Source: Aselliscus stoliczkanus
Taxonomy: Eukaryota; Chordata; Mammalia; Chiroptera; Hipposideridae
Direction: 5' to 3'
Assembly: GCA_033961575.1 (NCBI GenBank)
Contig: CM066733.1
Span: 140,356,421 to 140,420,420, forward strand
DNA: 64,000 nt
Positions 47,389 to 58,084 of the stretch are shown here, piece after piece (position 1 is the stretch's first letter; each line of letters begins with the position of its first letter). The translations under genes and the position numbers were made by a program. The notes beneath the pieces were generated by a model. The model was not told the DNA's origin and did not search any database. It was given only the letters and a program-made list of their open reading frames with translations.

Positions 47389-47593
47389 AAGTTGGATGAC
47401 ATGAACTTTTTGCCAACAATGCATGGCTCTTGCATCACAACAATGCACCAACTCACACAGCACTCTCTGTGAGGGAGTTTTTAGTCAGTAAACAAATAAC
47501 TGTATTGGGACATCCTCCCTACTCACCTGATCTAGCCCCAATGACTTCTTTCTTTACCCAAAGATAAAGGAAATATTGAAAGGAAGACATTTT

Positions 47594-47705
47594 CTTTCTT
47601 TTTTTTTTTTTGAGGGTAGTGTGACTGACCCTCATATGTGGGACCCGAACCAGGGCCGCTGGAGTCCCAAGCCAGCTCTTAACCACTGCGCCACTCGGCT
47701 GGCCC
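47594..47705 (-). mobile_element. short SINE: head-only relative of the long SINE
   Basis: On the minus strand, head 'gggccagccgagtggcgcag' and B box 'GGTTCGGGTCC', ending after 'GTCACACTACCCTC' straight into an A-tail (T run at 47601-47611). Only the first about 100 bp of the long SINE is present. Target copies 'gaagacatttt' (47583-47593) and 'aaagacatttt' (47712-47722) show it is a complete insertion and not a later deletion. Confidence 0.82.
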
Positions 47706-47944
47706 AAAAAGAAAGACATTTTGATAACATTCAGAACAACAAGGGTAATACGACGACAGCTCTGATGGCCATTCCAGAGAGTTCCCAAATTGCTTTGAAG
47801 GGTGGACTAGGCACTGGCGTCACTGCATAGCTTCCCAAGGGAAGTACTTCAAAGGTGACTGTAGTGATATTCAACAATGAGGTATGCAGCACTTTTTCTA
47901 GGATGAGTTTGCGGAATTAATTGTCAGACCACAGTACAGTTATG

Positions 47945-49400
47945 ATTCTAGCTAGGAGAAACATTGAAAGGGCTGCAATGAAAGGAGGACCTTCGAAGAG
48001 AGATGTTTTTCTGTCAACTTCCTCTTTGTAGGTCCAGTCCAAAGAAGAGCACATGATCTGCTTTCAGTAGGCTTTTTGTGATGCGGGTGTTATTAAAGAA
48101 ATCCTGTCTACCTCAGAGGAGAATGATACTTTCCTTGGCTTCTCATTCTTTCTGGAAATTGAAACTTTCTGGAATAAGCCCATCCGTCAGTTTGTGCAAA
48201 GTAAATGGCTTTTTTTCTGACATATGGGCCTCATAATAGTTATTATTCCTCCTCTCTAGGTGCCAAAAACAAACTGAGTATAACAATTGGGAGTCTAAAA
48301 ATTTCAATGGCTGGGGAGTTCCCATTGTATGTTTTGGCTGCCATGCAAAAACGCATGATGGCTTGATAATTTTTTTTTTTTTGAGGTGGGGTGGAGCATA
48401 AGGATCCCTGGTAGTAGAATTTTAGTAGTAAAGTTTTGCAAGTTGTATAATATTAACACCATCATCACCGTCATCAGCATAGGGTTTATTTTTGTAAAGA
48501 TGTTTGATGATTTCAAGAGAAGATGGCCTAACACATCCACCTTCACCCTTGGGCAGTCAGTACGTGGTCTGGACACATTCCAGTAGGGACAAAAGGCTGA
48601 CTTGATAATGCTATTGTAGCTACTGAAGCTACTCATTCTCTCCTTCCATACTTAACTCGCCCCTTTAATGTTGCACACTATTTTTCTTTACATATAACTC
48701 TATTTTTATTCTGATTATAGTTAAAATTTGTGGGTCTAGGTACAAATCTTTCTTTATAAGGAATTTGCTTAATTCTTTCTTAATCCTTTAAGCATTGATT
48801 TCATTTTAACTCTCAGAGAAGATATTTATTTTATTTAACAGTTTGAAGAGATTTTTCCCTGTGGCCCATAAGAACTGACAAGAACTGTTATTTCAAAAAT
48901 AACTCCTTCTCTTATTCACTGACTGACCTGTTTTTTGAGTGTCAATTCTTATAATTATTCCTTGGTGTAAAAGATCAGAGCTGTAACAAATTTTTTTAAA
49001 TTCACTATTGTGTTTTAGAAGAGAATCTTGATGTTATACTGTTATTATTGAATCTTTCATTCTGTTTATCATGTAAAAATCCTCAGTGGGAGAATAAAAA
49101 GCACTCTTGAAGTCAGATTGTGTGGGTGTTTTTTTTATCACTTGATAATTATACTCGTGTGAAATGTTAGATTTTTATGAAAATATCAAATATCATGTGA
49201 GTGATCATTCTGCTAATATGAGGAATTAGTTTAAATTCCTAGAATCTCAGAGTTTTTAAAATCTGTAAATTAAACAATACCCAAACTGACAGCTTCACAG
49301 AGCTGTGAGAAAAATGTATTTTTTCCAAAATACTTCAGGAGTAGTGAAGTGTCCTATAGTTATATTATTTTATTAAAAATAGTTTTAATAATAATAATAA
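47945..49400. other. unassigned AT-rich sequence
   Basis: No gene or confident repeat recognised. ATA/TAA repeats at about 49388-49402. Confidence 0.45.
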
Positions 49401-49404
49401 TTCT

Positions 49405-49755
49405 CAGAATATTTATTTTTTGTATAGTACACATGTTTTGTGGTCCTGTCCAGAAAATTTCCAGAGACTAGAGCACTTATCCCCAGCTGCCGGAAGGGCT
49501 GACAGAAGATGACTCTGAGCTACCAACTTGGAACAACTGTGAAAGACCATCCAGTCTCTAGATCTCCCTGTTAGATTGGCTAATACCTTCTTTGGGATCA
49601 CATCACAGCTCAACCTCCCCTTGAGCCAATCCTATTTCCTTCTATATCCTTGCACAAGTGTTGATCCCAAGACGCTTCTCTAATAAACATCCTACACACT
49701 TATCTTCATGTTAAAATCTATGTTCTGGAGGTCTCAAGTGCAAATTTGAGTACCA
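49405..49755 (+). repeat. 5' LTR of ERVL-type provirus
   Basis: 'ccttgcacaagtgttgatcc', 'caagacgcttctctaataaa' and 'catcctacacact' are typical of ERVL LTR R/U5, with AATAAA at 49681-49686. 'ttgagtaccaggtctaag' at the right edge lies where the tRNA-Leu-type primer site (TTGGTACCAG…) is expected. Retroviral internal sequence follows directly. Confidence 0.6.
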
Positions 49756-51952
49756 GGTCTAAGAAAACAGGTGCTAAGATGGGATTCTGGAGCTGGGTCA
49801 CCTACTGCTTAATTGAAATGTGGAACTATTGGTACATGGAAAACAGATCGACCTTAGCACTAACAGTGCAATTATTTAAATGTTCATCAGTGGTGAACTG
49901 GGACGGTATACCTATGAAAGGGAAGGGCACCATTAGTTGGTACCATGCATCAGACATTTGGGAAGTAGAAACGATAAGGACAGTAAAATTGGGCAGCTAT
50001 TGATAAGATTGCACTCTGCAAAAGGATAATGAAAGCTAAGAGTGATTCATTGGCACTAAAAGCCAAACATCAAAGCCAGAAGGCTTCTTTGGTAGCATAT
50101 AAAGAGGCTCTCATTTCCTTCCGTGTTAGGGCAGAGAAAGAGAAGGCCACTCCAGGATTTAATCATAAAGAGTCTGGGTTTTATAGAAGGTTAAACTCCA
50201 AATGAAGGCTGGTCTATCATGCCACCCAAAGTTACTGCCCTGGCTGGAAGACAATTGGACCCTGAATATGGGATGGGAATACCTGAGTTAAATGTGCCTG
50301 GAAACCTTGCATCCCCAGATTCCTCTGAGCCTATGCAAGCGAAAAGCTAGCATTCTCCCTTTGTTTGAAGAGCATTCAGAGGCCTATCTATCGCAAAACA
50401 ACCTATGCCTTTCAAGATCTGCCTACCCTTGCCACTCAGGCAATAACAAGGGTCAAGCCTGGGGATGTCAGGCCTTCTGGGGGTGGAAAGGAACTATATG
50501 TCCGGAAGGAACTATAGGATCTAGACAATAGAGTCTGGCAGGAGCTGAAAGAATACATATGTGACTGTATTCTAAGGGTGATAGACCAAGAGGTCACAGA
50601 ACATAAATTTGGATGAAGAGAACTTATCATTAATAAGTGCACTGTCCCAGGATACATAATTTAACACCCTGTAAGCACGTGGGAGATGCTAGCTGTTCTG
50701 CTAAGATGGCTCCCAGAAGCACGGAAAGGGCTATGGCCCACCAGAAGTTGTAGAAATGCCAGAATTGCCATAGCAGACAGCAAAAGAAGGAATTAAAAGT
50801 TTTAAAAAACTGGGCTTGTTAGAGAGGATGTAATTATGGAAATGCCACTAGATGGCTATATTCCATGGGAAGGCCTGAAGGACATTTACCAAAGTAATGA
50901 AGAATGCACTGGTAAGGATAGGGGCAGCATCACTGAGAAGGTGAGGACTGACAATGAGCAGATCCATACTCTATATTGGCAATGAAAGGATCATGAAAAA
51001 TCAATGAAGCCAGATATCAGCACTTAACTATCTTAAGCCAGGTGAATCCAATTTTCATAATTAGCGGCAAGGTTGGAATGACTACCATGGGAACTTGACT
51101 CACAGAGAGTCATCAAGATGTTTAAGAGAATATAGCACACCTAGAGGCAAAATAGATGAGCAGCCAACAAATATACAGTAAGTCCTCGCATAGCATTGTC
51201 AATAGGTTCTGAGACTTACAGCAAGATGATGTATAACAAAATTCAGCTTTACCATAAGCTAACTGATATAAACAAGAGTTAAGTTTATATGGCATCTCAT
51301 CAATGTTATATTGAAATGACGTTGAACGAAATGCTGTTATTTGAGGACCTGCTAAATTTGAATTTGTACAGTCCATGGGAATCCAGTTGGATGATCTGTA
51401 GACTGTAAGCAGCTGATTCAATAAAATGTCGACATCTCCTACTGGATTCTGGATCTGAGATGAGTTTCAGATCCAGAACTCACTGACTGAAATAAAGTCT
51501 GGATCCCCAGGAGGACAGATGATGCAACATTGCTCAAAGGCACCTAGTAATAATTTTCCCCATACTTCCCCAAAGGCATCTAAGGCACCTAAAATTATCT
51601 GTGAAGGCAGTTTCATACTGAGGAAAGGGGAATGTCTAAACATTTTGAGGTCTGTTGGACAAAGATCTGAGATAATTCTTAGAGAGCCAAAACATAATCA
51701 TACCCCCTTCCTTGTTAGAGCAAGGGCATTATGGGGATCTGTTCCAGCTTATGCTGGGTCCAGTTGGTCTTTGGAACAACCTGTTGTTCATTTTCCTAGT
51801 GACCAAATTTATAATTGGAATAGGTACACTTGGTAATTGGCACAACCCCTACCCAACCCAACCCCCTCCCTGCCCAAGGACAATATTGGGTTTTTGGCTT
51901 ATGAGGTAAAAGCTGTTGTAGTAGGGAGAGCCCCTAGAACTTCTCCCTACCC
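49756..51952 (+). pseudogene. ERVL gag-pro remnant (left part)
   Basis: The sequence runs in broken frames from the LTR. 'GCAGCTATTGATAAG', 'gagctgaaagaatacatatg' and 'gggtgatagaccaagaggtc' fit ERVL gag-region text. After a DNA transposon insertion, 'LLDSGSEM' at about 51437-51460 fits the retroviral aspartyl protease active site. The 105-codon frame at 51519-51836 belongs to the same decayed gene. Many stops, no intact product. Interrupted at 51176-51353 by a miniature transposon and cut at 51980 by an L1; it resumes at 55360. Confidence 0.55.
51176..51353 (-). mobile_element. TA-targeting miniature DNA transposon, copy 2
   Basis: The reverse complement matches 38300-38474 along its full length: 'aggtcctcaaataacagcat', 'attgatgagatgccatataa', 'cttaactcttgtttatatca'. 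A TA precedes the left end at 51174-51175; the right TA is not clean. Inserted in ERVL pol-side sequence. Confidence 0.75.
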
Positions 51953-51979
51953 TAATAATAATAATAATAATAATAATAT
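51953..51979. repeat. (TAA)n, left target copy of L1
   Basis: Eight or nine TAA units ending 'aatataac'. The same repeat, ending 'aatatgac', sits just past the L1 tail at 55337-55359. Confidence 0.85.
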
Positions 51980-53097
51980 AACTTCCTGTAAAATGGCACA
52001 ATAGACAGCCGTTGTGCTAACTACCTCCCAGGATCACACCAAAATTACAAACAAATTATACGGCATTCAAGCCTGGAGGTCCCCAGAACACTAGACGAAC
52101 AGAACTACTAAATGAAGAACTTAAAGAGGAGGCCGCGTCCGGTCTGGTGGCACGGGCTGAGACGAGAGAGGGCGAGCCCCATGAGGGAAGCCCCAGCCAT
52201 GGGAAGCTTGTCTGGTTGGGGGAGAGACCCTCTGGCCGCACACCAGGCTCACCACCCCAGAGTTCCTTTGCCAGGAAGAGGAGTTCTAAGATAGCCGGCA
52301 GTAAATTAGTGAGGACTCTCTTTGCTCAGCTCGGTGAGGCTAAGAGCAGCTGGAAAGTCAGTGGGGCCGGCACCCGGGCTTGCTCGCCGGTGAGCACTTA
52401 CCTGGTTCCTGGTGGAGGGAGTGGCTGTGTGAGCCGGACCCGGGAGCCTGCAGGGACGGACTGAACTGAGCACCTTTGGTGCAAAGGCTGGAGGTGTTTG
52501 GACTATTGTTCCCGTGGTGTGGAGCCTGCATGCGAGTGGTGTAGGGAGGGCGCCATTTTGTCGGGTTTGGGCCCGCCCACAGAGGATCAGGTCTGAGACC
52601 TCATTGGTCTGGTGGAATTGGCGCAGAAATGCGTGTGTGCGTGAGTGCGCACATGCGGCCTTGGATCCCCACCCTTCACCCGGCTTATACTGCGTTGCCA
52701 GGGAAACGCTGGGTGGGTGCCCTCTGGCTCCAACAGGCTGCTCACTGAGACCCGGGAATGCGGGAGCCACCTTGGATCCCCACCCTCCGCACGGCTTGTG
52801 CTGCATTGCCAGGGAAATGCCTGGTGGGCGTGCTCCAGCTCCAACAGGCTGCTCACTGAGACACAGGAGTGCGCAAGCCGCCTTGAGTCCCTGCTCTCCG
52901 CACTGCACTTGCAGAGTTGCCAGGCTGGTGATTGGTTGTCGCGCTGCTCGGCTCTGATGTTCGAGCAGCTGATTGGGACAGGCTGAGACTGGGAGTTTTC
53001 CTGGGAGTGTTGGGCCGTGAGCTGTGTGCCTGCGTGATCCAGCCAGGGCTCTCCTGGTGATCTATTACATCAAAGCATTCCCAGAGCGACAGCCAGA
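51980..53097 (+). promoter_or_regulatory. L1 5' UTR with 111-bp tandem units
   Basis: GC- and CpG-rich, unlike anything else in the window. The landmark 'ccttggatcc' recurs at 52659 and 52770 and as 'ccttgagtcc' at 52881, i.e. spaced exactly 111 bp, with 'caacaggctgctcactgaga' also repeated (52732 and 52843). L1 5' UTRs hold the internal Pol II promoter; tandem 'monomers' are known in rodent L1s. The long antisense frame at 52306-52908 is a translation of these repeats (37 residues per unit) and is not called as a gene. Confidence 0.75.
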
Positions 53098-53970
53098 ATG
53101 GGGAAACAAAGAAACATGTAACAAGTAAAAGATCAGAAGAAACCTCTAGAAATGGAACTAAATGAAACAGAGGGAGCCAACCTTTCAGAGACAGAGTTTA
53201 GAACATTGATAATAAGAATGTTTAAGGAACTTAGCGAGGACATAAAGAAGGATAGGGAAACCATAAAAAACAACCTGTTAGAACTAAAGAATACAATAAC
53301 TGAAATGAAGAACACACTCGAAGGAATCACCAGTAGAGCAGATGAAGCAGAGGAGTGGATCAGCGATTTGGAAGATAAAACAGCAGAAATCACCCAGTTG
53401 GCACAGCAAAAAGACCAAAGAATAAAAAACAAGGAAAATAGTTTAAGAGCCCTATGGGACAAGGTGAAGCGCAACCACCTTCGAATCATAGGAATACCAG
53501 AAGGAGAACAGAAGAAGCAAGGGGTCGAGAATGTATTTGGAAAAATAATGACTGAAAACTTCCCTACTCTGGTGAAGGAAATCAACATACATGCCCAGGA
53601 AGTGCAGAGGGTTCCAAACAAGCTGAACCCAAACAGGTCCACACCAAGACACATCATAGTTAAAATGGCAAAGGTTGAAGACAGAGACAGAATCCTAGAG
53701 GCTGCAAGAGAAAGACAGCAGGTTACATACAAAGGAACTCCTCTTAGACTAACAGCTGACTTGTCTACAGAAACTCTGCAGGCCAGAAGGGAGTGGCAGG
53801 AGATACTCAAAGTGACACAAAAATAAAGGCCTACAACCAAGATTGCTCTACCCAGCACGGCTATCACTTAAAATTGAAGGAGAAATAAAGAGCTTCTCAG
53901 AAAAGAATAAGCTTAAGGAATTCATTACCACCAAGCCAGCATTGCAAGAAATGTTACAAGGGCTTTTTTA
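53098..53970 (+). pseudogene. L1 ORF1 (ORF1p), disrupted
   Basis: The start 'MGKQRNM' at 53098 is followed at once by a stop (53119-53121). The frame then stays open from 53152 to 53826 (224 codons): a coiled coil rich in Glu/Lys/Leu heptads (about residues 15-95), then the RNA-binding RRM-type core with 'LRIIGIPEGE' (about residues 108-118), then the C-terminal domain with 'RDRILEAARE'. A stop at 53824-53826 precedes an obvious continuation in the next frame (to about 53970), so a one-base shift separates the last 45 or so residues. ORF1p is the trimeric RNA-binding protein of L1 particles; this copy is broken at both ends. Confidence 0.82.
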
Positions 53971-54029
53971 AACAAAAGAAAGGGGTAAACAAGCTAACCC
54001 AGGAAGACCAGGAATACAAATAACAAAAT

Positions 54030-54600
54030 GGCATGCATATGCACCTATCAATAATCATTTTAAATGTGAATGGGCTAAATGCTCCAATCAAAAGACAGAG
54101 AGTGGCTGAGTGGATAAGAAAATAGGACACATGTATATGCTGTTTACAGATGGAATAAGATATTTCATGCAAATGGAAATGAGAAAAAAGAAAGCTGGAG
54201 TACCAATACTTATTTTGGACAAAATAGACTTTAAAATGACTACAATAAAAGACAAAGAAGGGCACTATAACCCTAATAAACATCTATGCACCCAACATCG
54301 GAACTCCTATTTACATATAACAGATTTTGACAGACATAAAGACAGTAACACTATCATAGTAGGGGACTTCAACACCATTGTCACCAACGGACAGACCCTT
54401 TAGACAGAAAATCAACACAGAAAGAGGGGCCTTAAATGATACTTTAGACCAGCTGGACTTTGTTGATATTTTTAGAGCACTTCACCCTGAAAAACAGAAT
54501 ATACATTCTTCTCAAGCACACATGGGACATTTTCCAAGATAGACCATGTTAGGCCACAAAACAAGTCTCAGTAAATTTAAGAAGATTGAAGTCATATCAA
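54030..54600 (+). pseudogene. L1 ORF2 endonuclease remnant
   Basis: 'ILNVNGLNAPIKRQRVAEW' (ORF2 N-terminus, about 54053-54109), 'KKAGVPILILDKIDFK' (about 54190-54237), 'NTIIVGDFNT' (about 54349-54378; the conserved GDFN active-site block) and a 'HGTFSKIDH' block (about 54524-54549) appear in several frames. The match stops at a position equivalent to roughly residue 190 of ORF2. No RT motif is present. Confidence 0.78.
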
Positions 54601-55336
54601 GCAGATATAAAGGAAAAACTGATGGTTGCTGGCTGGGAGGGAGTGGGGAAGAGGGAGAGGGGGAAGGTTTTGGACAGTGTAGGTGGGACTACAATGTTGC
54701 CGCAGGGATATGGGGGCAGTTCTGGGAATGTAATTGATAATGTTGTGAAGAGACTATTATGTTGTGTGAAATAAGTCAGTCGGAGAAGGACAGGTACCAT
54801 GTGATCACACTTGTGTGTGGAGTCTGAAGAGCTGAGTGAACGATCAAAGTAAACAGACTCGTCGATATAGAGGAAAAACTGAGGGTTGCTAGTTGGGAGG
54901 GGGGTGGGAATGGGGGGAAGGGGAAGGGATTAGACAGCATAAATAGACAACTACAGTATTGCCACATGGATATGAAACACAGTTCAGGGAATATAATAAT
55001 GTTGTAAAAATTTTGTGGCGTGTCAGATAGTCACATGTCTTGTTAGGGAGACCACTTCATGGATGGAGTAGAGGCTTGATCACTGCACTGTACACCTGAA
55101 GCTGATGTTGTGTAGTATTGTATGCCAACTGCAACTGAATATGTGGATGGTCACGGGATGTGGAGTATACTATGGAGGGGAGTCAGGGGAGTTGTGATAG
55201 ATATGTATGATATGGGGGGGGAGTGGGGTAGCGAACTGGGGGAGAGAGGTTTTCACTTTGGGGGGTAAAGAGTATAACTATTGCATTGTGTTGTACACCT
55301 GAAACTAATAAAAAAAAGAGAAAAATGAAAATTAAA
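54600..55336 (+). repeat. L1 3' UTR with internal duplication
   Basis: A G-rich unit beginning 'aggaaaaactga' plus 'ggttgct…tgggaggg' occurs at 54610-54750 and again at 54868-55000. Between them lies 'tgtgtgaaataagtcagtc' text typical of L1 3' UTRs. The distal end carries two versions of 'tgtacacctgaa' (55089 and 55295). Confidence 0.7.
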
Positions 55337-55359
55337 AATAATAATAATAATAATAATAT
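55337..55359. repeat. (TAA)n, right target copy of L1
   Basis: Seven or eight AAT/TAA units ending 'aatatgac'; pairs with 51953-51979. Confidence 0.8.
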
Positions 55360-56660
55360 GACCAAATATTACAATAATAAATATGGCCAAAACCATATAT
55401 TTGGGTAGATGGCAGAAATTAGTGCTATGCTTAAAACCCTAAAGAATTAAGTTGAGTAGATCCCACCACATCTCCATTTAATTAATAGTTTTGACCTTGC
55501 AAATACTAGGTGAGTCCTACAGGATGACAATGGATCACTACAAACTCAACCAAGTAATAGGTCAGTTGCAGCCACTGTGCTTGAAGTGGCATCTTTGTAA
55601 GAATGAATTAATATAGTTTTAATTACATGGTACCTGGTCAGTGATCAGGCATATACATTTTTTTTTTATCTTTATGAAGAGGAACAGAAAAAGGTTGTAT
55701 TCACTTTGATTGGACAGTAGCATTTATCATTTTGGTCCAGTGTCATGTCACCTCTTCCTTTAGCTGTCATACGGTAGACCAGATGAACATCCCATAAAAC
55801 ATTACACTAGTGCACTATATTGATAATATCATGATAAACAGAATGGATAAGCAAAAATAGCTAGCATGCTGGAGAACTTAGTAAGGTCTCATGTATTCTA
55901 GAGAATGGAGAAGAAAGCCAGCAAACATTTAGGGACTCTTCACATGTCCTCCAAAGCAAACGACAACTTACTCATTTTGCAACTTCTACCATAAAAAAAG
56001 AAAACCCAAATGCTTCCTAGGCCTTTCTGAATTCTAGATGCAGCATATTTTCAATACCTGGAATAGTGCTCTCACCTCTATGGCGGGTGGCACAAAAGGC
56101 TGCCACCTTTAAGTTAGGCCCTGGGCAAGAACGAGTCATGCAGTGAGTCCGGGCTGCAGTGTGACTGCCCTGCCATGTGAGCTAGGTGACTGGCAGACCC
56201 TGTGGTAGAAGAGAGATAATGGTGTGGGAAAACATACCACGTGGGGCTTCTGGTAAGTCCCCACTAGGGGAAACCGCAAGGCAGGTCCGCAGGGCTTGGA
56301 GCAAGGCTCTACCAATTGAAGCAGAGAATTATACCTGTGGAAAGAGGTGGATGCAGATGGCGCAAGGGTAGGCTGTGGTGGATAATGTGCTATGCTGCCC
56401 AGCTGCGTTTCGGGAATGAGGAACACAGTCTGCAGCTGCTGGGAGAGCTGCCGGAGGATGGTCCTAAGCTGTCAGCCCTCTTTGACAGTTGCATCAGTGG
56501 CAGAAAAGTGCATCACCTATCATGCCTCTTACCAGAATCTTCTGTATCTGGTGATTCTCAATGCTACCCATTTTTTGCTTATTCATCCTGTTTATCATGA
56601 TGTTATCAGCATAGTGGGTTAGCGTAATATTCTATGGGATATATAGTGGCCCTGGAACTT
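55360..56660 (+). pseudogene. pol: ERVL pol remnant (right part)
   Basis: Resumes after the L1 with 'SYRMTMDHYKLNQVI' (about 55516-55560), which matches the RT 'R-x-x-x-D-Y-R-x-L-N' block of ERVL. It continues to 'AQKAATFKLGPGQERVMQ' (about 56090-56143), the region after RT that leads to RNase H, and ends in decayed sequence. The YxDD box region (about 55810-55840) is degenerate. No integrase or 3' LTR was found. Short frames at 56186-56622 are fragments. Confidence 0.6.
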
Positions 56661-56664
56661 GCGC

Positions 56665-57930
56665 CAACTCGGACCAACTCTGGACAGTTGCAATAAACCA
56701 GCTGAGGCTGTCGGTGGCCATGCATTGGGTTTCCACTTCTCTCTGCACAATGCTGCTTCCTTTCCCCTCATCCACACGGGTTGCTTCCACTGCCCCTGGG
56801 AAAAACTGGGCCTAGGCTAACATGTTGGCTATGGGTGACCAGCCCTCACTGCTGAGGAAAGGAAATCCAGACTGAGAGACAGGGAGGGTGTTGAAATTAC
56901 TGGGCCAGGACAGTTCAAGTTTGGACCTTGAGAAATGGGGACAGTTGAGCTATGGGAAGCCAATAGGAAAGGTCTTGTAGGCTGTGTGTTTGTTTGGCAT
57001 GAGGGGTAAAGTTAGTGTAGTTAGAGACAGAGAAATAAAGAAAAAAAAAAGCATCATTTATGAGGAGAAGCCATGAGTGACAAAAGGAGGGGGAAAGTTG
57101 GAGAGAGTCCCTGGCCTGGCTACTTTTACATTTCTCAGCACTAGTTAATTAAGTCGTAACTATACCTCCTTGACAGTTCCCTGAATCCAAGGCCCACTTT
57201 TCCTGAAAATCCAGATATATACAAACAAACTGCTCTATCTGAGTTAGTTTGCTTAAGTTGATTACCCTCTTGGCAACCAAATATCTTGACTTGAAAAATT
57301 ATATAGTCTCTTTAGCTTTCCAAAATGTTTTGACATGTGTTTTTGAATTATTATAAATATTAAGAATCTGAGCTAATTTTTTAGATGCACAGAATGGAAA
57401 TGGACCGAAATTTGTATTTGTCAGACAGTGCCCCATAGAGATTATTCTATTACCGTTGTGTATGAATTCTTGACCTAGCAAGTGAAATAGAACTAGGATG
57501 GAATTATCATCCAAATTGTTTTTCTTTTATTCAAATATCTTTTGAGCAAGAAGAAGCCCATGAGAATGGAAAAACTGCTTCGTTCCTCCCACTGAGATAT
57601 TTTACAAAGAGACAGGATGGTGAGTGAGAGGGAACAAGAGTGAAATCACACTAACATCATTTAATAAGAGTAAGTTTATAATTAGAATTCCGATGAGTTT
57701 GTCACTTCTAATTTCAAAAATTAATCTTCACAGAAAAAAGAAAGTTAGTGAGACTTGAGGAATGATATTGTACCGTTATCAAAATAAATATGGGTAGTTA
57801 TATTAGATGTGGCTCCACCATACAAAAGCCCTTTTCTGCAGACAGGGAGCAATAATAGCATTCTGCCTGATTTCAGCTCTGTCTGGAAATGACCACGTGG
57901 GTCAAGATGACAAGAAGAAGGGAGCTTATT
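56665..57930. other. unassigned sequence
   Basis: May include more ERVL-derived debris up to about 57010; nothing recognisable as gene or RNA. Confidence 0.4.
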
Positions 57931-57934
57931 GAGA

Positions 57935-58005
57935 AGCCAGTGGTTTTCAAAGTGAGGTCCTCAAAGCATAGCAACAGCATCACCTGGGAACTTGTTGAAA
58001 ATGGC
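57935..58005 (+). repeat. MER5-like (hAT-Charlie) fragment
   Basis: 'agtggttttcaaagtgaggt' and 'cagcatcacctgggaacttg' match the start of MER5A; the 3' half is not recognisable. The 63-codon frame at 57889-58080 overlaps it. Confidence 0.6.
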
Positions 58006-58084
58006 CGCTTCCATCTTTCTACCCTGGAGGATGCCCAGATTGCTAACTTGCTGAAAATACAAGTCTATGAACCCTATTAACCTT

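Larger units (their letters stand above)
47034..47939 (+). mobile_element. mariner transposon carcass
   Basis: The left end 'ttgaacaattaagtttgtga' and the right end 'gtttgcggaattaattgtca' (inverted) are diverged terminal repeats. Between them are C-terminal transposase pieces: 'RGIIHYEFQPTGQRVNQVYY' near 47105-47164, 'HHNNAPTHTALSV' near 47433-47471, and 'YSPDLAP' near 47520-47540. In mariner transposases the second block is normally HHDNAP; here the catalytic Asp codon is AAC (Asn). The last catalytic block is disrupted. The N-terminal DNA-binding half is deleted. Two SINEs (47203-47388 and 47594-47705) interrupt it. Dead element. Confidence 0.8.
51980..55336 (+). mobile_element. L1 (LINE1) with internal ORF2 deletion
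   Basis: In order: 5' UTR (51980-53097), ORF1 (53098 to about 53970), 5' part of ORF2 (about 54030-54600), and 3' UTR ending 'ttgtacacctgaaactaata' plus A-rich tail (54600-55336). The start 'ctaactacctcccaggatca' is a typical L1 5' end, so the element is not 5'-truncated. About 4 kb of ORF2 (rest of the endonuclease, reverse transcriptase, C-terminus) is missing. It lies between two (TAA)n copies inside an ERVL remnant. Confidence 0.88.

Noticed and set aside
52306..52908. 200-codon minus-strand open frame
   Set aside because: It lies antisense to the L1 5' UTR and its repeated 37-residue pattern is the 111-bp DNA monomer; no independent protein signal.
53133..53867. 244-codon minus-strand open frame, the longest in the window
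   Set aside because: Exact antisense shadow of L1 ORF1; hydrophobic composition arises from the reverse complement of Glu/Lys-rich codons.
57889..58080. 63-codon plus-strand open frame
   Set aside because: Its middle is a MER5-like DNA transposon fragment.
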